A stretch of DNA of 10,539 bases from Clostridiaceae bacterium UBA4839 (GTDB lineage Bacteria; Bacillota; Clostridia; Clostridiales; Caloramatoraceae): assembly GCA_002400085.1 (NCBI GenBank), contig DHEX01000029.1, positions 1,088 through 11,626 on the forward strand. The letters run 5' to 3'. Within the stretch, counting starts at the first letter, position 1. Each line of letters starts with the position of its first letter. The translations under genes were made by a program, and so were the position numbers. This document shows, piece after piece, positions 1 through 5,869 of the stretch. The notes beneath the pieces are model-generated. The model was not told the DNA's origin and made no database searches. It worked only from the letters and a program-made list of their open reading frames with translations.

Positions 1-32
1 TGTCCCGGGTTCGAGTCCCTGATAGCGCACCA
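1..32 (+). tRNA. 3' end of a tRNA gene (cut by window edge)
   Basis: The window opens inside a tRNA. Visible are the T arm with a TTCGAGT loop (10-16), the 3' acceptor strand ATAGCGC (22-28), discriminator A29 and an encoded CCA (30-32). The anticodon lies outside the window, so the amino acid cannot be read; the 5' acceptor strand should be GCGCTAT. The T stem reads CCGGG/CCCTG, which leaves a C6-T20 mismatch. A terminator follows directly, so this is the last gene of its transcript. Confidence 0.93.
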
Positions 33-43
33 TGAAACTGAAA

Positions 44-66
44 CCACCTTACGGGTGGCTTTTTTA
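44..66 (+). terminator. Rho-independent terminator after the tRNA
   Basis: A 5-bp GC-rich stem CCACC (44-48) / GGTGG (54-58) with a TTACG loop is followed after one C by a run of six T (60-65). It starts 12 bases past the tRNA CCA end, as expected for the end of a tRNA transcript. Confidence 0.82.
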
Positions 67-83
67 TTTTATAATTGAGAATT

Positions 84-118
84 AAAGGAAATATATATAT
101 ATTCCTTTTTTTTATTTT
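84..118 (+). terminator. Possible second terminator hairpin
   Basis: AAAGGAA (84-90) and TTCCTTT (102-108) form a 7-bp stem around an 11-base AT-repeat loop, followed by a T-rich tail (109-119). It could be a backup terminator in tandem with the one at 44-66. The stem is AU-rich and therefore weak, and the same bases lie where the -35 region of the next gene would be. Confidence 0.4.
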
Positions 119-128
119 TCTGTTAGTA

Positions 129-134
129 TATAAT
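129..134 (+). promoter_or_regulatory. Probable -10 box of the 166-984 gene
   Basis: A perfect TATAAT lies 31 bases before the ATG at 166. No good -35 box is visible at 16-18 bp spacing; the region is a T tract (106-113). The placement between the tRNA terminators and a strong ribosome binding site (AAGGAGGG, 152-159) supports transcription starting near 141. This is inference from one box in AT-rich DNA. Confidence 0.4.
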
Positions 135-165
135 AAAGGCAATGATAAACTAAGGAGGGATACTA

Positions 166-984
166 ATGGCTAAACCAAGTATATTTAGCAAAAGCTATGG
201 TCAGCAAGTAAAGCAAAGACGCATCAATATATTTCTAATAATTTTATTATTAATAGTTGTAGGATACTTTGGCTTAAGTCGTTATTTAAATAAAAAGGAT
301 ATAAAGATGCCAAATATTGCAAGCTATTTTAAATGGGAAAACAGCAATGAAAAACCTAATGATAAAACAACAAACAATGAAGAAAATAAAACTGAAAGTG
401 ATAAGAAGCAGGAAACAAAAGTTGAAGAAAAAAAGGAACTGTCTTATGAGTATAAACTTTCAGATGGGAACTCATTAAAAGTTTTATATGAAGAGAATAA
501 CGGAGAAAAAACTTTTAAGGGTTTTAAAGATGATAAAGGAACTATTTCATATGACATTTCACCAAATAAGCAGAATATAATTTTTGAAGATAAAGCTTCT
601 AACAGTATAATAATTGGGGATATTTCAGGAAATTTTAAAAACATAGATATGCCCTCTTATTATTCAAAGACAGCGGATACAAAGCTGGTAAAAGAAAATA
701 TTTTAGCAAGTAATCCATGGTATGTATGGAGCGCTATGCCTCATTTTATTTCTGATGATAGATTTGTTTATATATCCCATCTTCCATATATAATAAAGGA
801 TGGAAAACTTGCCGTATGGTCAGGTAAAATTGATGGTTCCCAATATAAAATGGCAGGGCAGCTTGATACTTCTAATTTATCAGATATAAAATATGATGGA
901 TTTGATGATGATGGAAGGCTTAAGATTCTTTCAGGAAGTACAGTTTATTATATTTCTCCTGAAACACTTAATTTAAGGAAGTAA
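166..984 (+). CDS. Membrane-anchored extracytoplasmic protein of unknown function
   Basis: I do not recognise a named family. The 272-aa product has a short basic N-terminus (K/R-rich, residues 3-19), one hydrophobic helix at about residues 20-37, and a charged Lys/Glu/Asn-rich linker (about 55-92). A roughly 180-residue domain rich in predicted beta strands follows. There is no lipobox cysteine and no obvious signal-peptidase site, so a type II-like single-pass anchor with the C-terminal domain outside the cell is most likely. The domain has motifs that look conserved: DISPNKQNIIFED (130-142), WYVWSAMP (185-192), and two strand-like repeats ending in YIS (202-204, 262-264). The DISPN element and the alternating strands are reminiscent of beta-propeller or TolB-like blades, but this is only an impression. 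The start is set by AAGGAGGG at 152-159, 6 bases before the ATG. The gene is alone between a tRNA terminator and the 1084 gene. No catalytic motif is visible. Confidence 0.85.
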   Translation: MAKPSIFSKSYGQQVKQRRINIFLIILLLIVVGYFGLSRYLNKKDIKMPNIASYFKWENSNEKPNDKTTNNEENKTESDKKQETKVEEKKELSYEYKLSDGNSLKVLYEENNGEKTFKGFKDDKGTISYDISPNKQNIIFEDKASNSIIIGDISGNFKNIDMPSYYSKTADTKLVKENILASNPWYVWSAMPHFISDDRFVYISHLPYIIKDGKLAVWSGKIDGSQYKMAGQLDTSNLSDIKYDGFDDDGRLKILSGSTVYYISPETLNLRK

Positions 985-1083
985 TTTTTAATTTTAAACT
1001 TAATGAATTATAAAAGTTGTACAAACAAGAATTTTCAAGTACTCTCATATAAATAATATAGAGAAATTATTGGGGGTATTTCA

Positions 1084-1941
1084 TTGTTGAACTATCATAA
1101 TACCGATGAACTTAAGGGCAAGGTTTCTTCATTTATTCTTGATAAGTACGATGATAATTTTCAAAATTTCATTTTGGCTTCTATAGTTGCAGGTTTTCAT
1201 AGGGCATATGGAATGAGGAATGAAGGAATTTCTATGTCCTTTGAAATTGTCTCGAGCATAAATGATGATACACCTAATCTTTGGGAGAGGAATATTCTTG
1301 TATGGAATTTATATATTCTATCACGAGAGTGCATTGATGATGGGGATTATGAGGAGGCACTAAAATTTATTGAAAGGGCAGAAAATAACTGGTCAAGGGA
1401 TGTAATATTAGGCGATGAGATAGGAGTATATCATGTTTCATGGATAGAACAAATATGGCTTAGAAAAGCTGAGGTTTTCCTTTTAACTCAAGACATCCCT
1501 TCTTTTGAAAACATAACTGATAAGATATTGCTAAGCAGATTTGATTTTTTTAAAAAAGCAAGTGAAATAACCAATGAAACTGTTATTAGGGACAGATGTA
1601 CTTATAATTGTTTTGAACTTATGTCTTTTGAAAGAAGAAGGAATGATATATCCTCTGCTGTATCCATGATAAAGCAAGCTATAATTCATAAAGGAGGAGA
1701 TTTTCAGAATATACTTTCAAGTGGTATAACCCCAGAGGTGAAAAAAGGCAATCTATACAAAGCTTATGATTTGTGCTTAAAATATTTTTACAGCCTTTCT
1801 GATTCACCTTATGATAGTATTATATATAGTTACTGCAGTACATGTAAGGATTATAATAGAAAGGATCTATGCCTTAGATTTAATATCACTACAAATGAGT
1901 ATAAAAGCTGCAGCTTTTATGAGAACTATGCAAATCAGTAA
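1084..1941 (+). CDS. Unknown protein with helical-repeat body and C-terminal four-Cys motif
   Basis: The 285-aa product is probably cytoplasmic, with no signal peptide or membrane segment. Residues 1-245 look mostly alpha-helical. Stretches such as WNLYILSRECIDDGDYEEAL (74-93, continuing KFIERAE) and the segment around 171-200 resemble TPR-type helix pairs, though the consensus is not clear enough to assign TPR repeats. The C-terminus carries C251-x2-C254-x8-C263-x12-C276, with aromatics at Y257, F266 and F278/Y279 and then E280. This fits a recurrent small Cys motif (CxxC..Y...C..F...C..YE) found at the ends of various prokaryotic proteins and thought to bind metal. The start is TTG at 1084, 7 bases after GGGGG (1072-1076); TTG at 1087 is an alternative. 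The gene starts 99 bases after the 166-984 gene with no clear terminator between, so the two may share transcripts. Metal binding and function are inference. Confidence 0.82.
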   Translation: MLNYHNTDELKGKVSSFILDKYDDNFQNFILASIVAGFHRAYGMRNEGISMSFEIVSSINDDTPNLWERNILVWNLYILSRECIDDGDYEEALKFIERAENNWSRDVILGDEIGVYHVSWIEQIWLRKAEVFLLTQDIPSFENITDKILLSRFDFFKKASEITNETVIRDRCTYNCFELMSFERRRNDISSAVSMIKQAIIHKGGDFQNILSSGITPEVKKGNLYKAYDLCLKYFYSLSDSPYDSIIYSYCSTCKDYNRKDLCLRFNITTNEYKSCSFYENYANQ

Positions 1942-1992
1942 TGTATTTGATAAAAATAAGATCACTTAGTTATTAATTATTTGAAATAAATA

Positions 1993-2068
1993 AAAAGGCA
2001 ATCCCTTTAAATAGTAATTTATATGGCAGCACTGAATAGGAATAAACAGGAGATTGGGATTGCCTTTT
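1993..2068. repeat. 13-bp perfect inverted repeat with 50-base loop
   Basis: AAAAGGCAATCCC (1993-2005) is exactly complementary to GGGATTGCCTTTT (2056-2068). The 50 bases between them show no obvious inner stem. Read on either strand the 3' arm ends in a T run, so it could act as a bidirectional terminator for the 1084-1941 gene. The loop is much longer than in ordinary terminators. Other possibilities are the end of a decayed insertion element or a small structured RNA. The repeat itself is certain; its role is not. Confidence 0.8.
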
Positions 2069-2171
2069 ATACGTTAATTGTTTGGGCTTGATTTTCATTC
2101 TATTAAGTATGTTATCCATTACTGTATAGTTTATACATATTTTTTAAATTATTTTTAACTTTATTTTGCAT

Positions 2172-2273
2172 ATGAACGATATGGGCATAAAAGCTTATAG
2201 AACAGATTTAAATGGTACTGTTACATTTGAATCAGATGGGAATAAAATAACAGCAGCTGCAGAAAAGGGGTAA
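2172..2273 (+). pseudogene. 3' remnant of a ComEC-type metallo-beta-lactamase-fold gene
   Basis: A 33-codon open stretch ending in TAA contains GIKAYRTDLNGTVTF (residues 5-19) followed by SDGNKI (21-26). This matches, from memory, the very C-terminal strand pattern GI.VYRTD..GT(V/I)...SDG of the metallo-beta-lactamase domain in ComEC/Rec2 and in stand-alone secreted clostridial hydrolases of that family. None of the HxHxDH metal-binding region or the rest of the domain is present. Upstream in the same frame a TAA at 2145-2147 is reached with no further similarity, and the ATG at 2172 has no ribosome binding site. I therefore read it as the surviving tail of a deleted gene rather than a functional small protein. 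Confidence 0.62.
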
Positions 2274-2355
2274 GTGGAAATCAGGTATTGTATAAGGTTT
2301 TAACTTGTGATAAATTGGTAATAATAATAAAATATTTGTACACTATTTCTATATC

Positions 2356-2384
2356 TTGAATATATGTTTTTCATATGGTATCAT
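2356..2384 (+). promoter_or_regulatory. Sigma-A-type extended -10 promoter for tig
   Basis: The -35 box TTGAAT (2356-2361), a 17-base spacer, and the -10 box TATCAT (2379-2384) preceded by TGG (2376-2378, the TGn extended -10) form a good vegetative promoter. Transcription would start near 2391, giving a leader of about 70 bases before the tig ATG. It probably drives tig-clpP-clpX. Confidence 0.68.
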
Positions 2385-2461
2385 TACAATGTTAAGTTAT
2401 ACGACATAATATAAGCTAATTTACTCATAGTTGAACTGAAAAATAGAATAGGAGGAATTAT

Positions 2462-3754
2462 ATGAACGTAAAGGTAGAAAAAATAGAAAAAAATAAAATT
2501 AAAATGGAAATAGAAGTTCCATCATCTAAGTTTGATGAAGCAGTTGAAAAATCTTTTAAGAAGAATGCAGGAAAATTCAATATTCCAGGATTTAGAAAAG
2601 GGAAAGCACCAAAACATATAATTGAGCAGTATTATGGTAAGGGTGTATTTTATGAAGATGCTGTAGATTTTATTGTTAATGAAACATATAAGGATGCTAT
2701 TGAACAGGAAGATATTTATCCTGTAGACTATCCAAAGGTTGATATTGTTAGCATGAACGAGGGGGAAAATTTTGTTTATTCAGCAGAAGTTGTTGTTAAA
2801 CCTGAAGTTAAGCTTGGAAAATATAAAGGTGTTGAAGTTAAAAAGTTTGAGTACCCTGTAACCGATGAAGATATAGAAAAACAGCTTCAGGATATGAAAG
2901 AAAAGAATGCAAGAATAGAGGATAAAGAAAGCGGAATAATCGAAAATGGAGATGTTGCAGTAATTGATTTTGAAGGATCTATAGATGGTGTTCCGTTCGA
3001 AGGCGGAAAGGGCGAGAACTATGAGCTTACAGTAGGTTCAAACACTTTAATTCCTGGATTTGAAGAGCAGCTCATTGGAGCAAAGTTAAATGATGAAGTA
3101 AATGTTAATGTAACTTTCCCTGAGGATTATAGTGAAGAAAGCTTAAAGGGGAAGGCAGCATCATTTAAAGTAAAAATAAATGCAGTTAAGTATAAGGAAT
3201 TTCCTGAACTTGATGATGATTTTGCAAAGGATGTTTCTGAATTTGACACTTTAGATGAATTGAAAAAGGATATAAGAAATAAACAGGAAGAAACAAATAA
3301 GGAAAGAGAAAAAAGAGATTTTGAGGAAGAAATTATTAAAAAGGTAGTTGAAGCTGCTGATGTGGAAGTTCCTGAAGTAATGATTTCAGGTGAAGTTGAT
3401 TATATGCTTAAAGAGTATGATATGAGATTAAAATATCAGGGATTTTCTCTTGACAAGTATCTTAACATTATGAATAAAACTGTAGATCAGTTGAGGGAAG
3501 AATTTAAGGGGACAGCAGAGGAAAGAGTAAAGACTGATCTTGTTTTTGAAGCTATAGCAAAGGCTGAGGCTTTTGAAGCTACTGAAGAGGAAATGGACAA
3601 AAAGGCTGAAGAAATGGCAAGCAAATATGGAACAAATGATCCTGAAAAATTAAAAGAGAATATTTTAAAAGCACAAAAAAATATAATTAAGAATGAAATT
3701 GTTAATAATAAGGTTATTGATTTACTCGTTAAGGAGAGCAAAACTATAAAATGA
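2462..3754 (+). CDS. tig: Trigger factor, ribosome-associated chaperone and peptidyl-prolyl isomerase
   Basis: Trigger factor docks at the ribosomal tunnel exit, shields nascent chains and catalyses cis-trans proline isomerisation. The 430-aa length is typical. Domain order is normal. The N-terminal ribosome-binding domain (about 1-115) has the signature GFRKGKAP at 43-50, which contacts ribosomal protein L23. An FKBP-type isomerase domain follows (about 155-245; GDVAVIDFEG at 163-172 and the PGFEEQLIGA stretch at 198-207). The helical C-terminal chaperone domain (about 250-430) is rich in Lys and Glu. The start is fixed by AGGAGG (2450-2455), 6 bases before the ATG. It is the first gene of a likely tig-clpP-clpX operon, with 36 bases to clpP and no terminator between, which couples folding of new chains to their degradation. 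Nothing is missing or broken. Confidence 0.98.
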   Translation: MNVKVEKIEKNKIKMEIEVPSSKFDEAVEKSFKKNAGKFNIPGFRKGKAPKHIIEQYYGKGVFYEDAVDFIVNETYKDAIEQEDIYPVDYPKVDIVSMNEGENFVYSAEVVVKPEVKLGKYKGVEVKKFEYPVTDEDIEKQLQDMKEKNARIEDKESGIIENGDVAVIDFEGSIDGVPFEGGKGENYELTVGSNTLIPGFEEQLIGAKLNDEVNVNVTFPEDYSEESLKGKAASFKVKINAVKYKEFPELDDDFAKDVSEFDTLDELKKDIRNKQEETNKEREKRDFEEEIIKKVVEAADVEVPEVMISGEVDYMLKEYDMRLKYQGFSLDKYLNIMNKTVDQLREEFKGTAEERVKTDLVFEAIAKAEAFEATEEEMDKKAEEMASKYGTNDPEKLKENILKAQKNIIKNEIVNNKVIDLLVKESKTIK

Positions 3755-3757
3755 TAA

Positions 3758-3780
3758 CCTTACTTTGCCTATATGTAAGG
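3758..3780 (+). promoter_or_regulatory. Hairpin overlapping the clpP ribosome binding site
   Basis: In the tig-clpP gap, CCTTAC (3758-3763) can pair perfectly with GTAAGG (3775-3780) around an 11-base loop. The 3' arm contains the first half of the clpP Shine-Dalgarno AAGGAGGT (3777-3784). In mRNA this could partly mask the site until ribosomes finishing tig melt it, giving translational coupling. The stem has only 6 bp, so the effect is uncertain. Confidence 0.4.
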
Positions 3781-3790
3781 AGGTAATTAT

Positions 3791-4381
3791 ATGGGTATGG
3801 TTCCAGTTGTAGTTGAACAAACAAGCAGGGGTGAAAGATCCTATGATATTTTTTCAAGGCTATTAAAAGAAAGAATTATTTTCTTAGGAGAGGAAGTAAA
3901 CGATCAAACAGCAAGCCTGGTAGTTGCACAGCTGCTTTTCTTAGAGGCAGAAGATCCGGATAAAGATATATATCTTTATATTAACAGCCCTGGTGGTGTA
4001 ATTACTTCGGGTTTTGCAATATATGATACTATGCAGTATATTAAGCCAGATGTATCAACTATATGTGTAGGAATGGCTGCATCTATGGGCTCATTTCTTC
4101 TTGCTGCAGGAGCAAAGGGTAAAAGATTTGCTCTTCCCAATAGTGAGATATTAATACATCAGCCACTAGGTGGAACTCAAGGCCAGGCAACAGATATTGC
4201 TATACATGCAGATCACATTATTGATATAAAGAAAAAGCTTAGCAAAATATTAAGTGAAAGAACAGGCCAACCACTTGAACGAATAGAACAGGATACAGAA
4301 AGAGACCACTTTATGACAGCAGAAGAAGCAAAAGCATATGGTATAATAGATGATGTTATAACTACGAAAAAGAAAAAGTAA
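3791..4381 (+). CDS. clpP: ATP-dependent Clp protease, proteolytic subunit ClpP
   Basis: ClpP is the serine-peptidase barrel of two stacked heptameric rings that degrades proteins unfolded by ClpX or other Clp ATPases. The 196-aa product is typical in length. The catalytic triad can be placed: Ser98 in GMAASMG (94-100), His123 in LIHQP (121-125) and Asp172 in DTERDHF (168-174). The SPGG oxyanion-strand motif is at 66-69. The ATG at 3791 follows AAGGAGGT (3777-3784) by 6 bases; the Met at codon 3 is too far from that site to be preferred. The mature protein may begin a few residues in, since the short N-terminal propeptide is often removed in this family. It lies 36 bases after tig and 20 before clpX, so all three are probably co-transcribed. 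In B. subtilis clpP is a separate CtsR-regulated gene; no CtsR box is visible here. Confidence 0.98.
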   Translation: MGMVPVVVEQTSRGERSYDIFSRLLKERIIFLGEEVNDQTASLVVAQLLFLEAEDPDKDIYLYINSPGGVITSGFAIYDTMQYIKPDVSTICVGMAASMGSFLLAAGAKGKRFALPNSEILIHQPLGGTQGQATDIAIHADHIIDIKKKLSKILSERTGQPLERIEQDTERDHFMTAEEAKAYGIIDDVITTKKKK

Positions 4382-4401
4382 TTGAGGGGTGTAAAGTAAA
4401 G

Positions 4402-5700
4402 ATGGCAAAAATCGATGACAAAAAGCAACTTAAATGTTCTTTTTGCGGTAAAAACCAGGAACAGGTTAAAAGACTTATTGCTGGGCCTGGAGTGTATATA
4501 TGTGATGAATGCATTGAACTTTGTTCTGAAATAATAACAGAAGAGCTTGATGTTGAGCAGGAAGTAGATACAACAGATCTTCCAAAGCCAAAGGATATAA
4601 AAGAGTTTCTTGATCAGTATGTAGTAGGACAGGATGCAGCAAAAAAATCTCTTGCTGTAGCTGTATATAATCATTATAAGAGAATTAATTCAATTAAAAG
4701 TAAAAACAATGATGTGGATCTTCAAAAGAGTAATATTTTACTTCTTGGGCCTACAGGTTCTGGCAAGACTTTGCTTGCGCAGACTCTTGCTAAACTTTTA
4801 AACGTTCCTTTTGCAATAGCAGATGCAACAACTCTTACAGAAGCTGGCTATGTGGGCGAGGATGTAGAAAATATACTTTTGAAATTAATCCAAAATGCAG
4901 ATTATGATGTAGAAAGAGCTGAAAAAGGAATTGTATATATAGATGAAATTGATAAGATAGCAAGAAAATCTGAGAATCCATCAATAACAAGGGATGTTTC
5001 AGGCGAAGGTGTGCAGCAGGCATTGCTTAAAATCCTTGAAGGCACTGTTGCAAGTGTTCCTCCTCAAGGAGGGAGAAAACACCCTCATCAAGAGTTCATT
5101 CAAATTGACACTACTAATATATTATTTATTTGCGGTGGAGCATTTGATGGTATTGAAAAAATAATTGAAAAAAGAACAAATCAAAGCTCTATGGGCTTTG
5201 GTGCAGAAATAAAAAGCAGAGAGGAAAAGGATATTGGCGATATACTTAAAAATATTCTTCCTGAAGACCTCTTGAAATATGGAATGATTCCTGAATTTGT
5301 CGGAAGGGTTCCAATTGTAGTGACTCTTGGTTCTCTTGACAAAGATGCTTTAATCAAGATTTTAAATGAACCAAAGAATGCTCTTGTTAAGCAATATAAA
5401 AGATTGTTTGAGATGGATGGTGTAGAACTTGAGTTTGAATCGGAAGCTTTAGATGCTATAGCAGATGAAGCTTTAAAAAGGAAGACAGGTGCCAGAGGTC
5501 TAAGGGCCATAATGGAGGAGATTATGCTTGATGTTATGTATGATATACCATCAAGAGATGATGTGGTAAAATGTACTGTAACTAAGGATACTGTTTTAAA
5601 TAAAACTTTACCAAATCTTATATTGGATGAAGGTTTAAGAAAAAATTCTAAAAAAGTATCAGGAGTAAAGAAAGCAAAGGTTAAAGAAAGCGTATCTTAA
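4402..5700 (+). CDS. clpX: ATP-dependent Clp protease, ATP-binding unfoldase ClpX
   Basis: ClpX is the hexameric AAA+ unfoldase that recognises tagged proteins and threads them into ClpP. The 432-aa product has every expected part. An N-terminal zinc-binding domain has C12, C15, C34 and C37 (CxxC-x18-CxxC). Walker A is GPTGSGKT (116-123), the pore loop GYVG is at 149-152 and Walker B IDEID at 180-184. The RKH loop is at 225-227, the arginine-finger region EFVGR at 298-302 and sensor 2 GARGLR at 363-368. The ClpP-docking loop reads MGF (264-266) where E. coli has IGF. The ATG at 4402 follows GAGGGGTG (4384-4391) with a rather long 10-base gap. A strong terminator starts about 46 bases after the stop, so clpX ends the tig-clpP-clpX transcript. 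Confidence 0.98.
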   Translation: MAKIDDKKQLKCSFCGKNQEQVKRLIAGPGVYICDECIELCSEIITEELDVEQEVDTTDLPKPKDIKEFLDQYVVGQDAAKKSLAVAVYNHYKRINSIKSKNNDVDLQKSNILLLGPTGSGKTLLAQTLAKLLNVPFAIADATTLTEAGYVGEDVENILLKLIQNADYDVERAEKGIVYIDEIDKIARKSENPSITRDVSGEGVQQALLKILEGTVASVPPQGGRKHPHQEFIQIDTTNILFICGGAFDGIEKIIEKRTNQSSMGFGAEIKSREEKDIGDILKNILPEDLLKYGMIPEFVGRVPIVVTLGSLDKDALIKILNEPKNALVKQYKRLFEMDGVELEFESEALDAIADEALKRKTGARGLRAIMEEIMLDVMYDIPSRDDVVKCTVTKDTVLNKTLPNLILDEGLRKNSKKVSGVKKAKVKESVS

Positions 5701-5746
5701 TAGTGAAAGTACACTTTAATTTAAAATAGAAAATTCTGTTGCATTA

Positions 5747-5785
5747 AATTAAAAAGCATGCAAAAACGCATGCTTTTAATTTTTT
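5747..5785 (+). terminator. Terminator at the end of tig-clpP-clpX
   Basis: AAAAGCATGC (5752-5761) and GCATGCTTTT (5768-5777) form a perfect 10-bp stem with an AAAAAC loop. It can extend by AATT/AATT (5747-5750 with 5778-5781) across one bulged A, and T5782-5785 follow. It separates clpX from lonB. Confidence 0.85.
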
Positions 5786-5814
5786 GATAAAATTACACTA
5801 TCCCCTTTTATTTT

Positions 5815-5844
5815 TGAATATTATCCTTTCTATGTGAAATACTA
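5815..5844 (+). promoter_or_regulatory. Probable forespore (sigma-G/sigma-F type) promoter of lonB
   Basis: TGAATA (5815-5820), a 17-base spacer and AATACTA (5838-5844) differ by one base from the sigma-G consensus known from B. subtilis (TGAATA, 17-18 bases, CATACTA), which overlaps sigma-F recognition. It sits just after the clpX terminator and 25 bases before the lonB start. A vegetative reading of the same bases (TTGAAT 5814-5819) finds no good TATAAT at 16-18 bp. Forespore expression of lonB is known in B. subtilis, which fits. Confidence 0.6.
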
Positions 5845-5869
5845 AAAAGGAATAAAAGGAGGGGTTAGT

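Larger units (their letters stand above)
1942..2461. other. 520-base gap without an intact gene
   Basis: In order it holds: about 50 AT-rich bases; a long inverted repeat (1993-2068); about 100 AT-rich bases with no coding signal that I can see; a short in-frame remnant of a metallo-beta-lactamase-fold gene (2172-2273); and the tig promoter and leader (2356-2461). By eye I saw no CtsR-type heptamer repeat (GGTCAAA) and no CIRCE element (TTAGCACTC-N9-GAGTGCTAA) upstream of tig. Confidence 0.7.

Noticed and set aside
1..984. Integrated mobile element at the tRNA 3' end
   Set aside because: No integrase, no repeat of the tRNA 3' end elsewhere in the window and no change of composition were seen.
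1017..1059. TTGTAC (1017-1022) with TATAAA (1048-1053) or TAATAT (1054-1059) as a promoter for the 1084 gene
   Set aside because: Spacers of 25 and 31 bases are far from 16-18; no acceptable pairing of boxes was found, so no promoter is annotated.
2023..2091. 22-codon frame starting ATG inside the inverted-repeat loop
   Set aside because: It has no ribosome binding site, no recognisable product, and runs through the 3' arm of the hairpin.
2124..2136. GTATA-GTT-TATAC small palindrome
   Set aside because: Five-base arms in very AT-rich DNA are expected by chance and no promoter is placed around it.
4213..4674. 153-codon open frame on the minus strand
   Set aside because: It lies antisense across the end of clpP and the start of clpX, both certain genes, and its product is a hydrophobic, Phe/Ile/Ser-rich translation typical of the reverse strand of AT-rich genes.
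5181..5510. 109-codon open frame on the minus strand within clpX
   Set aside because: It is fully inside a certain gene, has Ser-rich composition and no recognisable domain.
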